A program made the translations under genes and the position numbers. A stretch of 64,000 bases of DNA from Asparagopsis taxiformis. Taxonomy: Eukaryota > Rhodophyta > Florideophyceae > Bonnemaisoniales > Bonnemaisoniaceae. Location of the stretch: positions 1 to 64,000 of the forward strand of contig JALQPE010001699.1 of NCBI GenBank assembly GCA_030407315.1, written 5' to 3'. Positions 38,336 to 49,600 of this stretch are shown piece after piece. The first letter of the stretch is position 1. Each line of letters starts with the position of its first letter. The notes beneath the pieces are model-generated. The model worked only from the letters and a program-made list of their open reading frames with translations, was not told the origin of the DNA and made no database searches.

Positions 38336-41300
38336 CTATGCTGAACGTGGTGGGTATCCATCTTCTCTAGTTAAGACGCTCACTTCACCACCAGAAAGAA
38401 TATCACTATTGTGCTCTACAATGCCACTTTGTCTATCGTATGAACAAACTCCTGACTCGCAGTTATGTACGTGCAAAACTTCTCGGACCCCGTCGTTCAT
38501 TTCAACGTGAACTATAGTATCATTCCCACCTTTCCGGTACATACCGTCTCCAGTGCATGTCAAGGGAATGCAGACAGCATATGGAGTTTTCTGCTTCCAT
38601 TTCTTTGCCTTCTTCTCCTCTCCTTGCCCTACCACAATAAAAAAGGACAATGTGACGAAAAGGACACGTCTGGAACATGTGAATTCCTCCATGCTCGTCC
38701 TGCTATGGGCGGGTACTACTATACCAGCATCATACCATCCATCTTTGCACACTGCTTGAATGATGCTTCCAGGTTCAGCACGCCCTAACCTCGATTCGCT
38801 CTCAGATCCCTCATGACTAGTGCGCACTCTTTGTGCAGCAGTGAGCCACCATAGTCGTTCACCATGTTGAGACCCGTTTACCTGTCTGGTTCTGAGAAAA
38901 GTTTCAGAAGCTTTACGTATCCTTGCCATCATGACGGTTTCTTCTGCCGGAACATTTTTCGCGTCTTCAACAGATTCCCCTCGCCACCGCGTGATTGGAC
39001 AGTGGGTGCTCACCATAGTACTGCTCCTCTCTGATATGAGATGGAATACAGGACTTAAGAAGCATCTTTTTGCTGCCTCTTCTGTCGCATGTGGACTCTC
39101 CGAAATTCCTTTTCCTAGTGCAAAATACACGCGTCTGCAATCGGCAGACGTCCATTGTTTTGTATTGTGACCTACCGCACCCAGCGTGATGGCTATTCGT
39201 GCGAGCCAGTCATCGGCCATGATGAGCTCCATTGATGACAGATGTTCATTCTTATGGTTCGAGTTTCGAACCCCTCTTTTAAGAGGCTGGTGCATTCTCT
39301 CGAATAAAAGCTCTTCCACATGTTTCGCAGCTCCAAAAGCTGGTAATGTATGTACGCAAAATTCTATCAACCGATGCAAGTTCGGTTTGTCCAGATGTTT
39401 CATTGCAATAGGATCCTTCTTGCATACCTCATGCAGTTCTTTCATATAGTCTGAAACAAGAGCTAGAATGTGGTCATGACGTCCGCCATTCTCGGCCTCG
39501 AACCTCCTGGTTGACTCAAGTCCATCTATCCACCATGTTGGGATGAATCGAATGCTGGCAACAACCATTTGAAACTTTTTCAGCAAACGAAGAATACGTT
39601 CAAGTTTTTCATACCCGTCCCAAGAGTTCCCGATGACGATACGAAATGCCGAATAAAATGCTTGGGGAGCTACAACGAGAACAGCGAATATATCGCTCAT
39701 GTTCATCGATAATAGGTAGTTCTGCCCGAATACCTGACTCTGACTACTCAAACAGAACATTCGGAGGGTATTCAGTAGAACTGTTTCCGCAACATTTCGA
39801 AGTACAGGTGTTGCTGCGGTGATTGTCGCATTCATCACATCTTGAGCCAGTCCGGAGAGCAGATGGTCTGGGGCAACTACAGCAGAGCGATATGGATCGA
39901 ATTGACAAGGAACAACTGGAACTCCTTCTTCGTTTGTAGGAACTCCTCTCCGCACACGATTAAGGGATTCACTCAAATTATGGAGTGCCTTATTCTCAAT
40001 CGGATCTAGGCTTAGTCCAAGAACTTTGAGCTGATCTTGCGATGCGACTTCCCTCACAAGCTTGTTTCGGTGCATTCCTCGGGCATGCGTACTCATCTGA
40101 CTGTTTAGCAATGCTGTGTATGCATTTCGTGAACCTCCACTGCTGCTCATATCTTGCTTTTCGAAAATGCAGCTATGGCATGGTGTATTACTGGTGTGTC
40201 CACGGACATCCAGAGTATGCGAAACAGCTGGGTAATCTCCGATAAATCCAACAGGATCCAGGAATATGACCACGTCTTCTCCATTTGCATCTTTCGCTGG
40301 AAAACCGTCTGTACTTCCCTTCACAATGTCGGGTACAACTCTCTCAATTACAACATTTGTTGAAACTCCCGGGGGAACGAATCCAAGAACGCGGACTGCG
40401 TGGAAGCTTGCTCTCTTGCTTGGCTGTATGCCTAATGGAAGCATATAGCAGCCACCAAAACTTCCTTTCCGGCTTGTGAACGGCTGGAAGTCATCAGCAT
40501 ATAGCAGAAATCGGTATACGATATATTTCCTGCCATCTGAAAGATTCCCCTCACTGCAGGCATCCATACGTTTAGAGCCGGGGTGCCATCTAGACCTCTT
40601 GTCTGGAGCTCCTATGAGCTGGACGTCTTTCACCCGAATTTGTTCGCGATGTAGCTGCCCAGTTGCTCCCCTTGTGGAGCAAATGAGAAAAGTCGCATGT
40701 TCAGAGCGTCCCTTTTTCAGATGTCTGTTCACGAGTAGTAACTCTTCAAATGTGCTCCCATCAGACTTACTTTTTGGCCGAAACAGAGTGATAGCGTCAC
40801 CTGCCCGAATATCATTGTTGCAATGTTCTCCGTCGAGCGTTGTGGTGGAGACGACACGCCTCGCATTTCTTTTCTCGGTTTATTCCATTGCATCGATTTG
40901 CGGGCCTATCACATCTTCCATATTTGATTCTTGTTGTTCTTCTCCGGTTGCAAGATAACTTGCAATGATGATAGCTTCAATTCTCCAGTCACTCCTTGCT
41001 GTAAAACTTCTTCTGCTCCTAGAATTCTTTCCAGTTTCGATGTTCTTTCCCTGTTTCGTTCTGGCTCCTCCCAGCTTAGCCACCAGGGCCTCTTGATTTG
41101 TCGTCGGCATACATATGATCCTCAACTCGTCTCCATGTCGGGCGTATACCTTTCTGTGCATCTTGTGACCGTCATGATCTGATGCACTTACCGAAATGCG
41201 ATGGAATGGGTCATTCAGAACAGCTGAACGGCATTTGACAATGAAAGAGTTTTCAATACTTTCTGAAGCAATTTGATATGCTTCATCTTCTCTTTCATCA

Positions 41301-42037
41301 CTACTATCCCTTTTACTAGACTTTATGCAGTCCAGAATGGGTCCGGTCTGTATATCCCTTTCCGCCCATGTGCTCGGTAGCACGACTCGTACCGATGTAG
41401 TACAATGAGCTCTACGGCTACTAGACAGTCCTGGAGACATCTTTCCAAGCCTAGAGCCGCTTTTTGTTACATCTATTTCACACGTTGTATCCATGCTTTG
41501 TGGGAAACATGTTTTCAGAATGAACGGTAAAATGACTTTCCTCATGTACGAGTCGCTGGGTGCTTGATCCGAAATGTCCCGCTTGAAATTAGACATCTCA
41601 CGCATACCTTCATAGTCCTTGCGTTTCATCCGTAGCGTTCCACTAAGCAATATTATTGCAGAGAATACTGGCCAGGTCAGCAGTTTATCCACAAGTCCGC
41701 GGTCATCTTCCGCTGCCTCTTCTCCGTCGTGGTCATCACAGCTCTCGGCCGAGCTTTCCTCAGAGCCTATCGTTTCTTCTTCTCTGGTAACTTTTCCAGC
41801 CTCAAAAAATCCAATGTGCTCTTCTCCATTGCCACTAGAAATATTCTCGTCTTCAGCAGATGCTTTTCCGACGTTTTCGTCCGGTATATCGGCGTGAACC
41901 TCGAATGTTTCGTTCGAAACTAGCGGGGTTTCCCCATTTTCGTGCCTTGTCCCACTTTCGTATGGGATTGGCAATGATTCAAACCTTCTCCGGGTTCTTC
42001 GAGGTGTACCTTTCTTCCGAACAGCTGTTCGTTTCAT
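38336..42037 (-). CDS. tnp2/EnSpm-like (CMC or Plavaka-type) transposase, in-frame TAA
   Basis: Reads from the ATG at 42,037 (MKRTAVRKKGTPRRTRR) for 385 codons to a TAA at 40,880-40,882, then stays open in the same frame to 38,336, giving about 1230 residues. The first part is acidic and then has the tnp2-type helix MKRKDYEGMREMSNFK. The second part has a BAH/Tudor-like strand region and the core: YADDFQPFTSRKGSFGGCYM (first Asp), VGFIGDYPAVSHTLDVRGHT (second Asp), a CHSC pair, and later ELLFERMHQPLKRG as candidate for the Glu. This matches tnp2 transposases of CMC/Plavaka elements, which cut and paste using subterminal repeats. The TAA would split the protein before its catalytic core; readthrough, a second initiation or a dead copy are the options. 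A reverse-strand AATAAA lies at 38,187-38,192. Confidence 0.65.
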
Positions 42038-43439
42038 CTCTTCTCTTTGGATTCGAGAGAACCTTGCACAAATTCTGGATTAGTGTCAACTAGTAGGCAA
42101 CTAATAAGATGGTATCCGTCTCTTTTTAACCAGGCCACTGTAATAGTTTATGGTACCTATATTTTCTTACCGTTACATCTTATCGAAAACTTCACACTGA
42201 CTAGTGTCCTACCTAACTCAAGGAACAGGTGACTTGATTTCCCATGTTGGGTTCTTCAGCGATCTTTAATGCCTCCAACGATTCCTGCTCCCTTTTCTGA
42301 ATGAAATACACGAATCATTTACAATTTAGCTTCAGTACATGGTATAATAGGCCTCAATAGTAATCTTGTTATGGTAATAAACTATATATAGATGAGAACA
42401 CGGTTGCAATTCTCTTTCGGATTGTCTACTACTCTAATTTACAGCATTTATTCGATGTTTCTCCTTCAGTATGCAGCTAAACATCAATACCAAGACTTTT
42501 AGGTTGGTTTGACATTGCGTAGGGGCATGATTTCTATTTCTGCTAATTTATCACGTCCAGAAAATTTGACAGATCATCCGCTGCCAAATCATCTGCCACA
42601 TCATCGTCTGCCAAATCATCTGCCTTCTAGTTACGACGAGGTCATTATGAGTGGATGAGCTGTCTATTTAAGGCTGTTGATGCGCGACGTATAGGACCAT
42701 TTCATCATCCGGTTATCATGAAGATGACAGGTAAGGCTGGTACGTTGTCGAGTAGGTATCTTTCCCCTCTCTCATTTCTTTCCACATGCTTTCCATGAAA
42801 GATAGTGCACTAACCATAAATATCGTTCTTCGCTGATCTTATTCTAGTCTATTGATTGCAAATGATTCTGGCATAGGTATTGGTTATAGGTTGGAATGAC
42901 GAAAGCTTGCAAGCTTTCGTCATTCCAACCTACAACCAATACCTTTGCACGCAAAAATAGTTCAATGATGGTAAGTTTGTTCATTCCATTCATACTCATG
43001 TTCTTCTCATCCTTTACAATACTTTTCTATATCCGATTGCTAACCTGTTGCAAATCATCTGTAATGGTGTTTATTTCCCTCCTGTCTGAACATCACATGT
43101 AGTTTTGAAACAGCAAGGAACTCGATTTGCTTGCACAATAGTCCTGGTTGTAGAGATAGTAAGATTTTAGATACGATAGTTCGATTTTATGAGTAGTCTA
43201 GTCTAATGATAGAACTGAAACAATCCTTCAAGCATCGTTGTCCTTGCTACATAAAACTTCTGACATCCTTTTAGATCACACTTGGTTATCCCTATACACT
43301 TCTATGAAGACCACCGAGAGAGATACTCCATTCTGCCCGACATTTCGTAGCCAGATGCCTGAACATGCGGCTGGAATGGCATTTCCACCTCATTCTATCG
43401 TCCTGAACATCAATTGTAGGCACTAGAAAGTATTACCCT
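42038..43439. other. Non-coding right arm of the 24-kb element
   Basis: No convincing gene in 1.4 kb. It contains direct repeats of CATCTGCCAAAT (about 42,570-42,630) and the 68-bp palindrome at 42,876-42,943. Confidence 0.45.
42876..42943. repeat. 68-bp palindrome without spacer
   Basis: GGTATTGGTTATAGGTTGGA...GAAAGCTTG meets CAAGCTTTC...CCAACCTACAACCAATACC with a single mismatched pair and no central spacer. It would form a 34-bp cruciform stem. Confidence 0.9.
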
Positions 43440-44626
43440 AGGCATCATATTCTACTACTTTCCCGTTCTGTCCGAGTCAGTACCGCCAGGCACTACAATT
43501 TACTGGTTCAGTATAGACTTCCCGGCAGTAAATTGTACTGTCTCAAGCACTAGTTCCAGGTAGTGAAATGTACTGCCACAGGTAGCACTTCCAGGTAGTA
43601 CACTGCACTGCCACAGGCAGTAACTGGTACTGTCCTATGCCCCTGTCGAGTACAACACTATCAGACAGTACTTTACGCTGATCTGGACAGCTCTATAATA
43701 CATCAAAATCTACTACTTTTTGTAGTGCTGTGGGGCAGCAATTCACATATCCTGGAGCAGTACAGCGTGGCAGTGATTTACACATACGCAAGTAGTAGAG
43801 CACGGCAGCACTTTCCACCACGGCAAGTAGCACGGTACGGTAGCACTTTTCGTATCATAAAGCAGTACTATCAGGCAGCTTTTCCCAGAGACTATCAGCA
43901 CCTCATTTCATTGCTTTCACACATTTCGTCAGACATCATAATTTACTGTCCTCACTCGCTTCCACAGGCAGTAGAATACACAGCCTCGAAGCATGTCTGC
44001 TGTCATCATATTCCACTGCATTACTCTACTGCCAGAACATAGACTTGTCACTACCTGTAAGTACAAAAAAAAGCAGCACCACACAGCAGCAGAAATTACT
44101 GCTTTGTCCAATAATAGAATACAGTACATTTCTCTGCCTCTGCCATGACCTGCAGGCAGTATCATACAGTACATCGGGGCACTACCTAAATATAGCAAAA
44201 TGTGCTGCCGTCATTAGGGCCTGCAGCCAGCACAGCACGCTGCCGGAAACACTAGCTTCTACTGCCACACGGTGCATCCCACGCCACCAAATAGTACTGC
44301 CGTGGGCCATATTCCTGGACAGCATATTTTACTCCCTCCCCGTGCTGCCCAAGTCAGCACAATATACTACTTTATTTTACAGGCCAATGTAGCACAAATC
44401 ACTGCCAGAAAGGCAATCTAAATCCAGCAACTATCACTGCCTCCCACCACTGCCTCACCTCATACATCCAGGCAGTACTTTCTACTGCCGTCGGCAGCAC
44501 ATGGCCACTGCCTCCGGGCAGTGCACTGTACTGCCGGCAAGTAGGGCATTAATTTATATTTTTACAGTACTAAATTTTACTGCCTCAGGCAGTAAATTTT
44601 ACTGCCGTACAGTACTGCCCCAGGCC
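43440..44626. repeat. Right subterminal array of CTGCC/GGCAG palindromes
   Basis: About 1.2 kb dense in TACTGCC, GGCAGTA and ACTGCCACAGGCAGTA-like palindromes. Near its end, TTTTACTGCCTCAGGCAGTA (44,575-44,603 region) is the inverted match to 20,191-20,218. It is three times longer than the left array, as is common where such repeats expand by slippage. Confidence 0.8.
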
Positions 44627-44708
44627 CGATTTCAGACACAGTAGTGTAGAACCTTGTACCCTCGGGTAAGTCTCTTTGAGAGAAATTTTCCTTCGCATCA
44701 TCTTCACG

Positions 44709-46631
44709 ATGCCTCGTAACACTACAACGGGACCTAGTGAGGACATAGCGCCTGCCAGCGACTTATCCGATTCGGATCTGATCGCCGAAGAAGGCGTGGT
44801 GATTAACACACTACAAGATCGGGCTGACCGAATCTTCAACGAACGGTTGGAAGAATTCAAGGCTGAATTCAGCACCGTCGTCGAGAAGACTGTTCAAGAC
44901 CGCAGGGCGGAAATCGTGGACGCTACGGTCGAAACCGTCATGGAACTGGTCGAGCCAAAGCTGATGGCCGCCAGCCGAGAAGCCACCCAAGATCGGGACG
45001 CCGAGTTCCTAGCGGAAACCTGGAATCAGGTCAAAGCCGAATTCGCTAAACGCGTATCCCTTTTGGAAACTCGTCTGGAGGAGCTTTCGATTCACGGCTT
45101 TAATGCCAGTCCATTAGGACAACAGGAGTTTCCTGCTCGCCGCATCCGATCGGCTGATTTCCCTGACCCTACATCCGGTAGGGAGGAAGAAGAAGATCCC
45201 CGATTGGATCAAGTCGCAGAAGCAACCCGACATCTGTTCGACCGTGTCGACGCCCTCGCCGAATCACTATCCCAAACAGGGAATATCTCTCGCACGAGAC
45301 AGCACACTCGTGCCACCGGATCTGCACCGGAAAACCCCTCGTGGGACGATGAAGAAGGACCTCTTGAGGAAGGCTTGGTGCCTTTGAAGGCCCGCGAACC
45401 CGCATTCGACCTAGTGGTCTCCTATCGGTACTACCGACTCAAGAACAAGTCCCTAACGACTGATACCCCAATGGGTAAACCAAGAAGCTTGTATAAGCTA
45501 ACGGAGAAGATCCGTAATTTCAACGCGTCATTCACGCCGTTCGATGGTACGGAACCCATCGATATCCTCCGGTTCCTCGCGGAATTTCAAGATGCATGTG
45601 ATTCATGCGGAGTCTCGGAGGGAGAAGCTACCAAGTTACTCAAGTATTTCCTAGAAGGAGAACCTCAAAGGTTTATCGCCGCCGAGGCGCGAAAGCGCAA
45701 GCTTCTCAACCATCTGCATCAGCAGATCACTTGGCCGCAAGCCGTTAACGCCCTTCTGGCTCGCTACGCAACGGACAATGTCCTAGCGGACGCTTATGAC
45801 GCGGTAACGCGTATACGGCAAGGGCCGGATGAAGATGAAGCTGCATACGCAGACAGACTGCAGGACGCTGCTCTCCTGTGTGCGAACGTCTTCTCGGAAA
45901 GAGACTTGGTCAACTATTACCTCAAGGGCCTACGCCCAGAGGTTAAACACACCGTCAAGGTTACAATCGGCCGCTCCGGCGGGGAAGATTTTCTCGCTGT
46001 CCGTAACCTTGCTCAAGGACTCGGGGACTCTCTAAGAGCTTCGCTGCCCGCAAAGCCGAAGGCTTACCCTACCCGGGAAATTGCCGAACGCAAACGCAAG
46101 GCGATGCTCGCCACCCTACCCGGGGAGCCGTCCGCAATACCGCGGACCCCACCGCCGACATTACCTATCCCTTCTGGGAACTCAACGGGCGCTCCAATGC
46201 AGGCCCCTACCCTAACGGGAGAACATCTTAAACTCGCTGAGAGTATGATCCCTGAAGGGGCTGTTACTTGGAGATGCTCTGGCTGTCGCCAACCGGGGCA
46301 CGTGTTGTACACTTGCCCTTACCTACCACCCTCAGTGGGAACTTACTTCGCCTTTGCGAATTACGCTTACCAGCAAGAACCGGAACAGGTTATGCGCCGC
46401 CAACAGCGCCAGTCCAATCGGTTCAACCGAAAAAGGGATTACCCTAAAACCGTTCTACAACGGCCAAATCCTTCTACACGCATGGTTGCGTTCGCCGATG
46501 ACGAAAATCATCCCAAATTGGGCCCTCTGAGGCGAGACGTTTTAGAACGTAACGGATCTTCCGTAACGGCTCAAGACGTTGCCGACGCCCTAGACACTAC
46601 CGACGACTCCGAAACGTCGTCGGAAAACTAA
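44709..46631 (+). CDS. gag: Gag polyprotein, Ty3/gypsy
   Basis: 640 residues from the ATG at 44,709 (MPRNTTTGPSED); the 11 codons upstream open with TTG and are not used. A helical, acidic N-terminal third is followed by the capsid-like retrotransposon gag domain (about 255-450), with NFNASFTPFDGTEPIDILRF, ITWPQAVNALLARYA and EDEAAYADRLQDAALLC. A single CCHC zinc knuckle CSGCRQPGHVLYTC is at about 523-536. It packages element RNA into particles. The stop overlaps the pol start as TAATG, so pol is probably made by termination-reinitiation or by a -1 shift. Confidence 0.9.
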   Translation: MPRNTTTGPSEDIAPASDLSDSDLIAEEGVVINTLQDRADRIFNERLEEFKAEFSTVVEKTVQDRRAEIVDATVETVMELVEPKLMAASREATQDRDAEFLAETWNQVKAEFAKRVSLLETRLEELSIHGFNASPLGQQEFPARRIRSADFPDPTSGREEEEDPRLDQVAEATRHLFDRVDALAESLSQTGNISRTRQHTRATGSAPENPSWDDEEGPLEEGLVPLKAREPAFDLVVSYRYYRLKNKSLTTDTPMGKPRSLYKLTEKIRNFNASFTPFDGTEPIDILRFLAEFQDACDSCGVSEGEATKLLKYFLEGEPQRFIAAEARKRKLLNHLHQQITWPQAVNALLARYATDNVLADAYDAVTRIRQGPDEDEAAYADRLQDAALLCANVFSERDLVNYYLKGLRPEVKHTVKVTIGRSGGEDFLAVRNLAQGLGDSLRASLPAKPKAYPTREIAERKRKAMLATLPGEPSAIPRTPPPTLPIPSGNSTGAPMQAPTLTGEHLKLAESMIPEGAVTWRCSGCRQPGHVLYTCPYLPPSVGTYFAFANYAYQQEPEQVMRRQQRQSNRFNRKRDYPKTVLQRPNPSTRMVAFADDENHPKLGPLRRDVLERNGSSVTAQDVADALDTTDDSETSSEN

Positions 46632-49600
46632 TGACGGGGAGTGAGGTGTCGCACTCCCGTCAGGAGGTGGAGCGATTACGCTACTCGGTGGACATCTCAC
46701 CACAACCACCTCCGCAGGAAAAGGCTGCAACTCCCTCTAGGGACCAAAGTCTTTCCCAGACACCAACCCACTCGGGTCCCCCGACAGGGACTCGAACACC
46801 TAGGCTGAAAGCCTCATGCCTGCTTAAGGCCGCCCATTACGTAGTAATGGGTTCCATCGGACTCGATCCGTCAATCCTCACGCCCATGCGTATGGTGATG
46901 GACACCGGGTCCGGACCATCGGTCATCCATGAAAGGAGCTTACCCCACAATTGGGAACAATTCCAAGTCCCTACGGGGAAAGTTCCGCAACTGGCCGATG
47001 CTAACGGCAATCCTCTTCGGATAAAAGGCAAGATAATACTGTCATTACAGTTAGGCCACAAGTCCTTTGAGGAAGAATTCTTCGTCGCGCCTAAGTTGGC
47101 CGTACCCCTCATCTTGGGAACTGGGGCAATGAATACCCACGTAGACGCAATTAGGTGCCGGGCCCAACGGATTGATATTCACGACGGCGGGTCGATAGCT
47201 ATCCTAGTGATGTCGCCTACGCGTAAAAAATCCCCCACCCTTTCGTGCTACGTGGATGCCGCGCGACCCTCTAATGGGATTAACTTAGACCGCCAGCCTC
47301 ATGGCATTCGATTGTCACAGAGTGTGAATATTCCTCCGCGGAGTCAAGTAACAACTGCTGTTGTGTGTGCCGGTGGTGGCTTGAGTATAATCACACCGAG
47401 AGATCGGATCCTTCACCGACATCGTGTCTCTATCCCGAATGGGGTTGCGGAAGTCATCCCGCGACAGGAATTCCTGACTATATTAACTAACTTCGGTACA
47501 TCCGACAAGTACCTCCCAAAAGGGACAATTATAGGCTATGCCCTTCGGGCACCCGAACGGCCAATGCGCCCCATGGCTCTCAGCCGTTCTACCCCTTCCT
47601 CCCAAGAGGCCTCCACTATGGTGACTACTCTCCATCAGGAGCAAGAGGCCGAGGCCACACTACCATCAAGTTGGAAGCAAGAAGTCTCTCTAGACCACCT
47701 TGGTCAAATCCCGTTGAGGGAACGCATCCTTAGCATGCTATCTCGACACGAGTCTATGTGGGATGGATCCCTCGGGGACATCCGCGCTACGGAGCACCGA
47801 ATCGATATTATCGAAGGAAGTAAGCCTCGACGGCAACAACCCTACCGGATGGGACCCGCTCGTCGAGAGATTGCCCGTAAGGAAATAACCAGCATGTTGG
47901 AAAAGGGAGTGATCGAACCGTCGACCTCCGAATGGGCTAGCCCAGTGGTACTGGTTCCGAAGAAGGATGGTAAATTACGCTTTTGCGTCGACTATAGAAG
48001 TCTTAACGACATCACAGTCAATGATGTGTACCCCCTTCCACGAATGGATGATTGTATTGACTCCCTCGGAGATGCTCAAGTATTCACCACATTGGATTGT
48101 AACTCTGGTTACTGGCAGATCCCTGTTGCACAGGACGACCGTGACAAAACGGCATTCACCTCCCATTTGGGGACATATCGCTTTAAACGATTGCCTTTTG
48201 GCTTGAAGAATGCACCGGCAACGTTTCAGCGTGCCATCGACATTATTCTTAGCAGCGTTCGCTGGCAGACCTGTCTGATTTACTTAGACGATGTGATCGT
48301 ATTCTCCCGGGACGAGGCCGAACATCTCCACCATGTGGACCAAGTACTCTCCCTCCTACGGGAAGCAGGTGTCACCCTGAAGTTGACAAAGTGTCATTTC
48401 TTCGAAAAGAAGGTTGACTACCTGGGACATGTCGTGATGCCAGGAAAGCTAGCTGTTGCACAGAACGCCACTTCGGCTATCGCTGACGCGATCTTTCCGC
48501 AAACGCCTACGCAAATGCGATCCTTCCTCGGAAGCTGTGGCGTCTTTCGACGATTCATCAAAGGGTATGCCGCAATTGCGCACCCCTTGAACGAAATGCT
48601 GACCAAAGACAGCCTCCCTAAATTCGGGAAAGAACCTCCTACCGAGGACCAACGACGCGCGTTCAACGCTCTCAAGGAGGTCATGACCAAGCCGCCGATA
48701 CTGGCTCTACCCAAGTTGGGTCAACCCTACACCGTGGATACGGACGCTTCCGCGTACCAAATAGGATGTGCTCTGCTTCAGCAGCAAGGGGAAGAGAATG
48801 ATCTCAAGCCAATTGGCTATTGGTCGCGCACGCTGACTAAACCTGAAAGAGGTTACTCCCCTACGGAGCGAGAATGCTTAGCCGTTGTATGGGCTGTCAC
48901 TATCCTACGTCCATATTTGGAACAAACAAAGTTTGTCGTCCGAACGGACCATAACGCGCTGCGTTGGCTTATGAATATCAATGACCCTTCAGGGAGACTA
49001 TGCCGCTGGCGCCTCCGACTTGCGGAATTCGATTATCAAATCATCTACCGTCCCGGTCGGGTTCACCAACTACCTGACGCCCTTTCGCGTGTTGAAACTA
49101 ACGGCGAGACGCCTGTCATCATCGATGATGAAATATCAACTCTGTTGGTCACACATGCACCGCAAGGTGAAACATCCTTTGATGACGACACAGATGCATG
49201 GTTCTACGACCTTTCTCTAGCAAGAGACCACGCCGAGGAGGCGCCTAATCGCAACGGTACCCCCATCTTAACAACTCATCCGCAAACGGAAAACTACAGC
49301 CCGATAACTCGCAAGGAGTGGCTCGAAGAGCAACGAACAGACGACTTCTGTCAACAGGCTCTAGCCTCTCAGAAGTCTGACTCGCTCTTCTTCGAAGATG
49401 AAGACGGTGTCCTTTGTAGGAAGTCCAAATTGGACGGGTCATCCCAGATTGTGGTACCCAAAGCCTTACGGCTACGTCTATTGACGATGTGCCACCACGG
49501 CATCTTGGCAGGACATCCTGGTCAGAATCGTATGTACGACACGATGCGCCTATCGTATTACTGGCCTGCAATGGCTGCGGACATAACCGGAACGGTTGAA

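Larger units (their letters stand above)
20186..44626. mobile_element. Putative 24-kb element carrying DNA-modification genes
   Basis: The left end (20,191-20,218) and right end (44,575-44,603) share, inverted, AGTAAA(A)TTTACTGCCTGAGG followed by CAGTAAAA, about 28 bases with one gap. Each end is embedded in an array of CTGCC...GGCAG palindromes (about 360 bp left, 1.2 kb right). Between them lie six genes including a tnp2-like transposase. Four intergenic arrays share one palindrome that I see nowhere else in the window. I infer one composite transposon. The target duplication is not identified, and the transposase has an in-frame TAA. Confidence 0.6.

Noticed and set aside
43440..44626. The palindrome array as 5' LTR of the chromovirus
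   Set aside because: No matching repeat follows the pol gene at 51.7-51.9 kb, and the same motif bounds the 24-kb element on its left.
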